From assembly GCA_046483025.1 (NCBI GenBank), contig JAWODZ010000105.1, positions 1 through 64,000 on the forward strand: DNA of 64,000 nt, in the 5' to 3' direction. Position numbers and translations under genes: made by a program. The DNA is from CAYUAG01 sp046483025. Its GTDB lineage: Bacteria; Zhuqueibacterota; QNDG01; CAYUAG01. The notes beneath the pieces were generated by a model, which searched no databases, was not told the DNA's origin, and saw only the letters and a program-made list of their open reading frames with translations. Shown here piece after piece: positions 44,441-51,434 of the stretch. Position 1 is the first letter of the stretch. Each line of letters starts with the position of its first letter.

Positions 44441-44564
44441 TTTTAACCTTAGTAGAAACATATCATCTTAAAATTCCTTACCTTATTACCTTATTTTTCT
44501 GACAATCATCAATAAGGTAATAAGGTTGAAGGTTTTATTGATTCTTGTACTACTAAGGTTAAAA
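44441..44564. mobile_element. 124-nt element with 15-nt terminal and 14-nt internal inverted repeats (possible MITE)
   Basis: Outer arms TTTTAACCTTAGTAG (44441-44455) and CTACTAAGGTTAAAA (44550-44564) are perfect complements. Inside, CCTTATTACCTTAT (44481-44494) and ATAAGGTAATAAGG (44512-44525) form a second perfect pair. The element lies exactly at the broken 5' end of the cysteine-rich remnant. It carries no gene. A short non-autonomous transposon is one reading, a strong cruciform or transcript hairpin another. Confidence 0.5.
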
Positions 44565-44624
44565 GAAATAAGGTTTTGAAATTTCAGCTTTCCTGTGATT
44601 CAGTACACAAGAGAGAAACGGCTA

Positions 44625-44692
44625 ACCGCAGTCCTTGACTGCGGTTTTATCTTACCACTCACCGGCAGTCAGGGACTGCCTCTAACCGTTGT
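44625..44692. repeat. Composite hairpin repeat (also at 50162-50230)
   Basis: ACCGCAGTC-CTT-GACTGCGGT (44625-44645) followed by TTTATC is a terminator-like stem. It is followed by ACCGGCAGTCAGGGACTGCC and TCTAACCGTTGT (44661-44692). The same two-part unit recurs at 50162-50230, and its second half at 38961-38992. The surrounding span 44565-44880 has no credible gene. Confidence 0.65.
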
Positions 44693-44880
44693 GAATGTAA
44701 AACCCCGGATGTTTGGAGAAGTCACAGGATATAAAGCTGTGCTTTGTTTTAGTCCTGCCGGAGAAACGCTAGGAAAGCAGATAGAAAAATTTGAATTAAA
44801 AAATTAAGTTTTGTATATTATAATAATTAAAAATTAAATCTTTACAATATAAGAATAAATGGGACTTTTATGTTTCGCCA

Positions 44881-44911
44881 CCACTAAATAGTAACAAAAC
44901 CGAAAGCTTTA
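44881..44911 (+). promoter_or_regulatory. Right copy of the 31-nt direct repeat with BRE/TATA-like element
   Basis: Identical over 31 nt to 40372-40402, including CCGAAAGCTTTA. The preceding DNA (AATAAATGGGACTTTTATGTT, 44854-44874) resembles the DNA at 39499-39519 next to the HTH fragment. So this side may keep an arrangement that is split on the left by the HTH and vapBC genes. No complete gene follows: the DNA to 45129 has only a short open stretch ending at 45055. Confidence 0.55.
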
Positions 44912-45129
44912 AAGTTGTTATATTTTGGAGGACACGGAGTTAAGCACAATGTATATTATACCAAACGGTGGTATCCACATGTCAAAGAAAAAATGTTTAA
45001 TTTTAAAGCCATAAGATTTACATTTAAAAAATTAAGCTGGGATGTCGCCTTCTGAGATTGAAAAACCAAACAGATCCATGTGATTGGAAATTATTTGAAT
45101 TTTTAGAATTTAGGTTAAGGTAAACAAAA

Positions 45130-45777
45130 TTGAAGGAATCCTATTTCACTCCTGAAAATATTCAGGAAATATCCGGAGATATTATCAGAAAAATTTTCTC
45201 ATATCAGAGAAATATTAAGAGTCGTTTTAATCCGGAAAAATCCGCTCTTCTGATTCTTGATATGCAGAATATTTTTCTTAATCAGAAGTCTCATGCTTTT
45301 ATACCCTCTGCTCCTGCAATAGTAGAAAATATCAGTACTTTGCAGGCCGGTTATCGTTCAAAGCAACTTCCTGTTATTTTTACCCGGCATAGTAATACTG
45401 AAGCTAATGCCGGAATGATGAAAATATGGTGGAAAACCCTTATCAATCCTCGGTTGAAAGAAAGTGAAATCATTAATTCCCTGGATACTGCTGATAGTAA
45501 CATAATTGAGAAAAGTCAATATGATGCATTTCACCAAACAGAACTTCATATTTTTTTACTGGATAATAATATTGAACAGTTGGTAATAACAGGTGTAATG
45601 ACTCATCTTTGCTGTGAGTGCACTATCAGATCTGCATTTGTAAGAGGATATACTGTGTTTTTTCCGGTAGACGGAACCGCAACCTATAACCTTGATTTCC
45701 ATACCTCATCCTGTATCAATCTTTCTCATGGATTTGCTGTGTGTACATTATGCGAAAAGTTAGTGAGAAAATTATGA
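45130..45777 (+). CDS. Isochorismatase-family hydrolase
   Basis: A cysteine hydrolase of 215 residues with the triad in place: D44 (LLILDMQNIF), K128 (IIEKSQYDAF) and C161 (MTHLCCECTIRSAF). Family members cleave isochorismate, nicotinamide or other amides; the substrate here cannot be read off. The first 35 residues precede the fold and are family-untypical. The start is a TTG at 45130 with AAGG upstream. Its TGA overlaps the ATG of the FAD oxidoreductase (ATGA), the first link in a tightly coupled three-gene unit with a radical SAM enzyme. Confidence 0.85.
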   Translation: MKESYFTPENIQEISGDIIRKIFSYQRNIKSRFNPEKSALLILDMQNIFLNQKSHAFIPSAPAIVENISTLQAGYRSKQLPVIFTRHSNTEANAGMMKIWWKTLINPRLKESEIINSLDTADSNIIEKSQYDAFHQTELHIFLLDNNIEQLVITGVMTHLCCECTIRSAFVRGYTVFFPVDGTATYNLDFHTSSCINLSHGFAVCTLCEKLVRKL

Positions 45778-46697
45778 AATCAATCGTAACAGTTGCCATA
45801 ATCGGTGCAGGTCCTGCTGGAATAGCAGCTGCTTTCCAGTTAAAACGATATGAAATAGAATTTCGAATCTTTGAGAAGAGAAATATAGGAGGGCTTTTGT
45901 TAAATGCACATCGGGTTGAAAATTATCCTGGATTTCCCTATGGTATATCAGGTATCTCTTTGATAAAACATTTTCAAAAGCAGTTACACCTTACGGGGAT
46001 ACGAGTTGATAAAGAGGAAATAAAAGAAGTTGACTATGATTCTGGGAATAAATGTTTTAAGCTCATATCCGATCAATCAGTAGTTCGTTGTTTATTTTTG
46101 ATTGTTGCTTCTGGAACGATTCCCAGAGAATTACCAGAACTGTCGCCATTCCTGAAAAAGTCCAAAAACATATTTTATGAAATACTTCCTCTGAAAAACT
46201 GTAAAAGGAAAAACATTGCTATCATTGGAGCCGGAGATGCAGCCTTTGATTATGCTCTTAACCTGGCTGCAAAGAAAAACAAGGTCATGATTTTTAACCG
46301 CAGTAATTTCCATAAATGTCTGAGTCTTTTGTTCCGGGAGGCAAAAAAAAATCCGTCTATTTCCTATTTCCAAAACTATCAGTTAAAGAAGATGGAAGAA
46401 AACAGATCAGGACTTTCACTGACTTTTATGTGTCAGGAAACAGAACACTCCTTTGGGGTCGATTATCTTTTAATTGCTATCGGCAGAGATCCGGCTCTTG
46501 ACTTTTTATCAGAAAATCTTATATTAAGAAAAAATGTTTTAATCAAGAAAAGAATTTTTCATTTTATCGGAGATGTACATAGTGGGTTTTACCGGCAAAC
46601 AGGGATCGCTGTAGGTGAAGGTATTAAAACTGCAATGATTATTTATGATAAACTAAAGGAGAAGAGTGGAAATTTTATCAACAGCGGGCAGGGATGA
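45774..46697 (+). CDS. Thioredoxin-reductase-like FAD/NAD(P) oxidoreductase without CxxC
   Basis: A 307-residue flavoprotein. The start at 45774 (MKSIVTVAIIGAGPAG) overlaps the upstream stop as ATGA; the longer frame from 45741 would add residues with no family support. The FAD-binding GAGPAGIAAAF and NAD(P)-binding NIAIIGAGDAAFDYA sites are clear, as are IAIGRDPAL and FIGDVHSGFYRQTGIAVGEG. The redox CxxC pair of thioredoxin reductase is missing, so electrons go to another acceptor: possibly a ferredoxin, or the next gene's product. It overlaps the radical SAM gene by 32 nt. Confidence 0.85.
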   Translation: MKSIVTVAIIGAGPAGIAAAFQLKRYEIEFRIFEKRNIGGLLLNAHRVENYPGFPYGISGISLIKHFQKQLHLTGIRVDKEEIKEVDYDSGNKCFKLISDQSVVRCLFLIVASGTIPRELPELSPFLKKSKNIFYEILPLKNCKRKNIAIIGAGDAAFDYALNLAAKKNKVMIFNRSNFHKCLSLLFREAKKNPSISYFQNYQLKKMEENRSGLSLTFMCQETEHSFGVDYLLIAIGRDPALDFLSENLILRKNVLIKKRIFHFIGDVHSGFYRQTGIAVGEGIKTAMIIYDKLKEKSGNFINSGQG

Positions 46698-47601
46698 TAT
46701 CGCTAAAGTGTATGTTGCCAAGACCGGAGTAAATAAGATTATTGAATTTGTGGAATCGGTTCAACCACCAATTCCCAGAAAAATCAAATGGGTTTTGATA
46801 GTATCAACCCTGTACGGATGTCCGGTAAACTGCAGCATTTGTGATGCCGGGGGAGATTATGGGGGAAGAATTTCCTATGAGGATATCCTCTCTCAAATTG
46901 ACTATTTGGTAATGAAACGATATCCCAACCGTAAAGTGCCTGTCAAGAAATTCAAAGTTCAGTTTGCCCGTATGGGGGAACCGGCCTTTAATGAGAATGT
47001 GTTAAGTGTTCTGAGAGACCTTCCTGAAATGTATGATGCCCCGGGGCTTATCCCCTGCATTTCCACTGTAGCTCCCACCGGTTGTGAAAAATTCTTTCAG
47101 GATTTACTGCACCTTAAAAAAGATATGTTTCCGGAAAAGTTTCAACTGCAGTTCTCTCTTCATTCCACTGATCCGGATGTACGGGATAGGATCATTCCGG
47201 TAAAAAAATGGAATTTTAGAGATATTTCAGAATATGGAGAGAAATTTTATGATAGGGGCGGCAAGAAAATCACTCTGAATTTTGCTTTTTCCGAAAGTAT
47301 TCCGGTTGATATTAATACACTTTTAGCTCTTTATCCTGCAAAATATTTTTTTATTAAGGTTACACCGGTTAATCCTACTAAAACTGCACTTGATAATGGA
47401 TTTGACATGAAATTTCCCTTTCAAAGAGCTGAGAAATTTATCCAGAAGTTGAAAAAATATGGATATGAGTCAATGTTGAGTATAGGAGAACTTGAAGAAA
47501 ATAAAATCGGCAGTAACTGCGGAATGTATGCTTCTAAATTCAATGAAACTGATAAATTCCCTTTAGAGAGTTACAGCTATACACTTAAAACCATTCTTTA
47601 A
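46666..47601 (+). CDS. RlmN-like radical SAM protein lacking the N-terminal domain
   Basis: A 311-residue radical SAM enzyme. The cluster cysteines are C52, C56 and C59 (GCPVNCSIC, CX3CX2C), with the GEP motif in ARMGEPAFNENVL. A cysteine near the end, C285 in GSNCGMYAS, lies where RlmN has its catalytic methyl-carrying cysteine (CGQ motif), and CISTVAPTG recalls the RlmN STVG segment. The RlmN N-terminal helical domain is absent. It may therefore be a methyl-transferring enzyme for a different RNA or small substrate. The start is GTG with AAGGAG upstream, inside the end of the FAD oxidoreductase gene, which suggests the flavoprotein may supply electrons. Confidence 0.82.
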   Translation: MEILSTAGRDDIAKVYVAKTGVNKIIEFVESVQPPIPRKIKWVLIVSTLYGCPVNCSICDAGGDYGGRISYEDILSQIDYLVMKRYPNRKVPVKKFKVQFARMGEPAFNENVLSVLRDLPEMYDAPGLIPCISTVAPTGCEKFFQDLLHLKKDMFPEKFQLQFSLHSTDPDVRDRIIPVKKWNFRDISEYGEKFYDRGGKKITLNFAFSESIPVDINTLLALYPAKYFFIKVTPVNPTKTALDNGFDMKFPFQRAEKFIQKLKKYGYESMLSIGELEENKIGSNCGMYASKFNETDKFPLESYSYTLKTIL

Positions 47602-47617
47602 AAATAAGGAGAATACA

Positions 47618-50005
47618 ATGGTTAGAAAGATTAGTATTATTTTAATTGGGTGGTTTATATGTAATTGTCCATTATCTGCCCAGAAAATCACAAAACAATT
47701 TCAACAGACCAGATATGATTTAAAAGATATATGTCTGATTAACTCTAATACCGGCTGGACTGTGGGTGGAAAACACTGGGATCAGTCAACAAAACAGTAC
47801 CAGGCAACAATATTAAAGACTATAAATGGCGGCAGCGAGTGGACTGTCCAATCAGCTGCTGTGAATGAAGATTTATGGGATGTTCATTTTATCGATAGTA
47901 ACAAAGGGTGGGCGGTAGGTAATTCCGGTACTATTGTACATACAGTGAATGGCGGAGATACCTGGACAGTTCAGAATGCAGGAATAAACCTGAATTTTAA
48001 GTCAGTATATTTTACAGATGGGTTAAATGGCTGGGCAGTAGCAAATGAACCAATTCATTATGATCCTTTTGATGAACCTGATGGCTGGCAGGGGAGAGTT
48101 TTTCATACATCAAATGGAGGTGAGGACTGGACAGAACAAACCTTTCCCGGAGATGCAGGAATACTTCACTGTATATACTTTCAGAATAATCAGAAGGGAT
48201 GGGCAGCTGGCATACGAAATGACGAAGTGGATTTTTTGATGGAAACCAGTGGTGCGATGTACTATACTGAAGACGGAGGTGTGAACTGGGTAGAAAAGTA
48301 TGTTCCGGGTATTAATGTTGTATTTACAGATATTAATTTTGTTACTGAAGAGAGGGGATGGGCAGTGGGATTTGCCGGGAGTTCTGGTGAAACCGGAGGC
48401 ACTATATTCAAAACCACAGATGGAGGAGATACCTGGCAGCGGATTGCTGAAAACTATACTCTCTGGGATGTGGAGTTTATTGATTCTTTAAGAGGATATG
48501 CAGTAGGTACTGCGTATAATTCAGCCTGGGGGCCTCCGGTAATTCGGACTATGGACGGAGGTGATTCCTGGGGTACAATCAGAATGGAAGAGCATGACGG
48601 TTATACCGGACTTTATGCACTTACAGTATTTGAAGATAAAGTCGTTGCAGTTGGTGATAAAGGGTATATAGCAACCTCTGCAGATCCCTGGGGTGATTTG
48701 GGAATGTTTGGTCAGGGAGAGGATTTGTTTACCCAAAAATCTATTAATGAGCTGTATGAGTTTGAGGATGTATATTTTATCAATGAAATAAAAGGATGGA
48801 CTACAGGAAGGAAAAGCATTGGACCTGATACCTGGGCGCAGGCCATTTTTCACACCAGTGACGGAGGTGAAACCTGGACTGAACAGTACAGTCTTGCTAC
48901 CGAATGGATGAGTAACTGCACCAGACTCGATGCAGTTCAGTTTGTTACTGAAAACAAAGGGTGGGCTGTAGGTCATTCATCAGATGTAGGAACCGGGAAG
49001 ACAACCGGAATTCTATATACTGAAGATGGAGGAGAAACCTGGAGTCAACAGGCACAGGGAGTATCTGAAGGACAGATTGTGGATCTCTTTTTTTTGGATG
49101 ATCAGAAGGGCTGGGCTTTGACTGACGCTATATCCTATCCTGATATGTCTATTCAGCTTTTTAAAACTACTAATGGAGGTACTTCCTGGGAGTTGATAAA
49201 TACCAGTCAACCAGGTACCATAACTATCGGATATGAAATTAAATCAGGAAAGATTTTTTTTCAGGATGAGAACACCGGTTGGGTATTGGGAGCACAGTGT
49301 GATTTGATTAAAACCGTTGACGGAGGAAAAACCTGGTCTGCTGTAAGCTTACCTGAAGAGTATTATAATACTTACTCAATTATTTTTAGTGATGAAGATA
49401 ATGGTATTATTTGCGGAGAAACAACGTTTAAGACTTCAGACGGTGGTGACAATTGGATTAAACAGGATATTTTTGCTCATAACATGACTGATGTGTGTTT
49501 CTCTGATTCTTCTCAGGGATGGATGGTGGGAGAATGGGGTGATATCTATAAAAGCAGTAATGGGGGAGATTCCTGGGAACAGATTGAGAATACGGCTACC
49601 AGTGCTGCCATGAAATCTGTGTCGTTTCCGGGGAAAAATAAGGGCTGGGCAACCGGACGGGGTGGAACGATAATAAAAATTGATGATACCGGTGGTACAA
49701 CTATTGATCAAAAAAATACCATTCCAGTCAATTTTCAATTATCTCAGAATTATCCAAATCCTTTTAATCTGGAAACAACCATTGTGTATAGTCTTGATAA
49801 AGCCGGACATGTGAAGTTGACTGTTTACAACATCAGAGGTGAGAGGATTGTTACGCTTATTAATGATTTCAGACATCAGGGATCTTACCAGGTCAATTGG
49901 GATGGAAGAGATATGAAAGGGAAAGTTGTTTCATCAGGTATTTATATTTACAAGCTGTCTTTTGCAGGAAATTCAATATGTAGGAAGATGTTTTTATTGA
50001 AATAA
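47618..50005 (+). CDS. Secreted YCF48/BNR-type propeller protein with T9SS sorting domain
   Basis: A 795-residue exported protein. A signal peptide (ISIILIGWFICNCPLSAQ) is followed by about a dozen repeats of the pattern GWAVGxxGTIxxTxNGGDTW, as in YCF48/HCF136 and BNR-type propellers, to about residue 705. The last 80 residues are a type A sorting domain: LSQNYPNPFNLETTIVYSL, VKLTVYNIRGERIVTL, SGIYIYKLSF and the end KMFLLK. It should leave the cell through T9SS. It begins 16 nt after the radical SAM gene but is probably only distantly linked in function. The ligand is not predictable. Confidence 0.88.
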   Translation: MVRKISIILIGWFICNCPLSAQKITKQFQQTRYDLKDICLINSNTGWTVGGKHWDQSTKQYQATILKTINGGSEWTVQSAAVNEDLWDVHFIDSNKGWAVGNSGTIVHTVNGGDTWTVQNAGINLNFKSVYFTDGLNGWAVANEPIHYDPFDEPDGWQGRVFHTSNGGEDWTEQTFPGDAGILHCIYFQNNQKGWAAGIRNDEVDFLMETSGAMYYTEDGGVNWVEKYVPGINVVFTDINFVTEERGWAVGFAGSSGETGGTIFKTTDGGDTWQRIAENYTLWDVEFIDSLRGYAVGTAYNSAWGPPVIRTMDGGDSWGTIRMEEHDGYTGLYALTVFEDKVVAVGDKGYIATSADPWGDLGMFGQGEDLFTQKSINELYEFEDVYFINEIKGWTTGRKSIGPDTWAQAIFHTSDGGETWTEQYSLATEWMSNCTRLDAVQFVTENKGWAVGHSSDVGTGKTTGILYTEDGGETWSQQAQGVSEGQIVDLFFLDDQKGWALTDAISYPDMSIQLFKTTNGGTSWELINTSQPGTITIGYEIKSGKIFFQDENTGWVLGAQCDLIKTVDGGKTWSAVSLPEEYYNTYSIIFSDEDNGIICGETTFKTSDGGDNWIKQDIFAHNMTDVCFSDSSQGWMVGEWGDIYKSSNGGDSWEQIENTATSAAMKSVSFPGKNKGWATGRGGTIIKIDDTGGTTIDQKNTIPVNFQLSQNYPNPFNLETTIVYSLDKAGHVKLTVYNIRGERIVTLINDFRHQGSYQVNWDGRDMKGKVVSSGIYIYKLSFAGNSICRKMFLLK

Positions 50006-50029
50006 CTAGTCAGGAAAGTTTTTTGGGCC

Positions 50030-50282
50030 CTGGACTGTGAAGTCCAGAGCCATCAGAATCTTTGCTTTGTGGCCTGTCACACTTCCATGAACTCAGTGTG
50101 ACAGGCTGTTTTTGATTTAATGTATCTCTCACTATTCAAACCAACATCCAAAAAACAGCTAACCGCAATCCCTGACTGCGGTTTTATATGTATACCACAC
50201 CGGCAGTCAGGGACTGCCTCTATCCGTGGAAACAAGTCACCCTGACAGGCGTCTTTAGTTAATAGACCCTGTCAGGGTGACG
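50030..50282. repeat. Hairpin repeat cluster between converging genes
   Basis: In the gap 50006-50302: CTGGACT...AGTCCAG (50030-50047); CCTGTCACACT...AGTGTGACAGG (50073-50105, as at 38907); the composite repeat at 50162-50230 (as at 44625); and CACCCTGACAGG...CCTGTCAGGGTG (about 50238-50281). The last stem lies just before the ends of the genes on both strands and could terminate both. Confidence 0.6.
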
Positions 50283-50302
50283 GAACAAGGTTTTAATCAT
50301 TG

Positions 50303-50707
50303 TTATTCCTTGCTGAACAACGCTTTAAGCATATCCCATAGATTTTTCAGCCAGAGAAAAAATTTTTGTAGTGGTGTTTTAGGATGAAGGAGTTTTTCTC
50401 GGGTTTCCAGATAATTCTGTTTTTCCTCAGGACTTAAATTAAGTCTTCCCAGATTTTCATGATATTCTACATCCAGTTCTTTTAGTTTATCTTCTTCAGT
50501 TTCAATCATTTTTGCTTCAATATCAGTCCAACCCAGCTGACGGCAGGATTCCAGGCGGCGAAAACCGCTTATCAGTTCTTTCTTTTTATTTACAATAATA
50601 GGCTGGAGTAGTCCGATAGTACGAATAGATTCTTTCAGGGATGTGATATCACCAATATTTTGCCGTATTCTGGATCCGATCTTGATATCATTTATTTTCA
50701 GTCTCAT
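50303..50707 (-). CDS. Small ParB/Srx-like nuclease-domain protein
   Basis: A 134-residue protein whose first 90 residues resemble the ParB N-terminal domain: IKIGSRIRQNIGDITSLKESIRTIGLLQPIIVNKKKELISGFRRLESCRQLGW. This has the LxxSI...GLxxPI and GxRR motifs that in ParB-like proteins bind CTP or a phosphate. Everything after this (a helical part and a hydrophobic tail FFLWLKNLWDMLKALF) is unrelated to ParB, and no helix-turn-helix is present, so it is not a chromosome-partition ParB. The tail may attach it to the membrane. It lies 45 nt after the zinc-ribbon gene; the role is unknown. Confidence 0.75.
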   Translation of the reverse strand: MRLKINDIKIGSRIRQNIGDITSLKESIRTIGLLQPIIVNKKKELISGFRRLESCRQLGWTDIEAKMIETEEDKLKELDVEYHENLGRLNLSPEEKQNYLETREKLLHPKTPLQKFFLWLKNLWDMLKALFSKE

Positions 50708-50752
50708 GTAATTCCTTACATTTCAAAATATTTCTGAATACTTTGTCATTTA

Positions 50753-51280
50753 TTAAAATGCTCCCCATTTCTGATCACCAGGAATATAGGTGCTGGGACA
50801 GATGAATTTGAACATTTTAGCTACCTTGCGGGATTTTTCCAGTTTTTTTTTGTCCTCTTTTTCCATCTCAGCTAATTTGGAACCGGCAACCTCCCTTACA
50901 AATTTTTTAGCTGCTTGTTCTCTTTCCCCTTCGGTTTTGAATTGTTTACGAATTTCTCTGAGCTCATTGCAGTCCAGCCAGAAGCCGCCGCATTTGGGAC
51001 ACTCGTCCACCATCACTTTTCTTTTGACACTGAAAAAATGCTGCATCATAACTACATCACCGCATTTAGGACAGTTTCTTTTTTTTGAAAAATCAACTTT
51101 TGTTCCGGGGTCCTGTTCAATATCAAGCAGTGTTTCACCTGCTGCTTCCTGCTGTTCATCTACTTTTTGCAGTTCAAACCAGTCAAACCATACTCCCCCG
51201 CACCCTCCGTTGCACACATCAAATTCAATATTGTTAACTGTTAGTTTACTTAATGTATTTCCACACGCAGGACAAATCAT
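50753..51280 (-). CDS. Zinc-ribbon (zf-TFIIB-type) protein
   Basis: A 175-residue soluble protein with two zinc ribbons: MICPACGNTLSKLTV...CNGGCGGVWFDWFEL and NCPKCGDVVMMQHFF...CPKCGGFWLDCNEL. The CPxC...CxxCGGxW(L/F)D pattern is that of zf-TFIIB proteins, bacterial proteins of unknown task. A charged helical region follows (REQAAKKFVREVAGSKLAEMEKEDKKKLEKSRK) and ends with CPSTYIPGD. Its start has a GGAG site. It is probably co-transcribed with the ParB-like gene 45 nt on. Confidence 0.82.
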   Translation of the reverse strand: MICPACGNTLSKLTVNNIEFDVCNGGCGGVWFDWFELQKVDEQQEAAGETLLDIEQDPGTKVDFSKKRNCPKCGDVVMMQHFFSVKRKVMVDECPKCGGFWLDCNELREIRKQFKTEGEREQAAKKFVREVAGSKLAEMEKEDKKKLEKSRKVAKMFKFICPSTYIPGDQKWGAF

Positions 51281-51434
51281 ATTTATTCTCCTTTTATTTC
51301 AAAAATAACATTTTTTCAATAATTACACAAGTGCTATTCCTGATTTTCAAAAAATTTATTTTGTTTTTCTTTTAATCATTTATTATATTTACCGTTGATC
51401 TTTTGTGTATCAGAATTTGAACAGAGGGAAAGAT

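Noticed and set aside
44595..44807. A plus-strand open frame of 70 codons
   Set aside because: It is made of the composite hairpin repeat and lacks protein-like character.
44912..45055. An open stretch reading YFGGHGVKHNVYYTKRWYPH and ending WDVAF at TGA 45053-45055
   Set aside because: It looks protein-like and could be the tail of a gene cut at the right direct repeat, but it has no start, no recognised family and only about 48 codons, so it is not listed as a gene.
50303..50707. Chromosome-partition ParB and a nearby replication origin
   Set aside because: There is only the ParB N-terminal-like domain, without DNA-binding helices, and no parA, parS sites, dnaA or DnaA-box cluster nearby.
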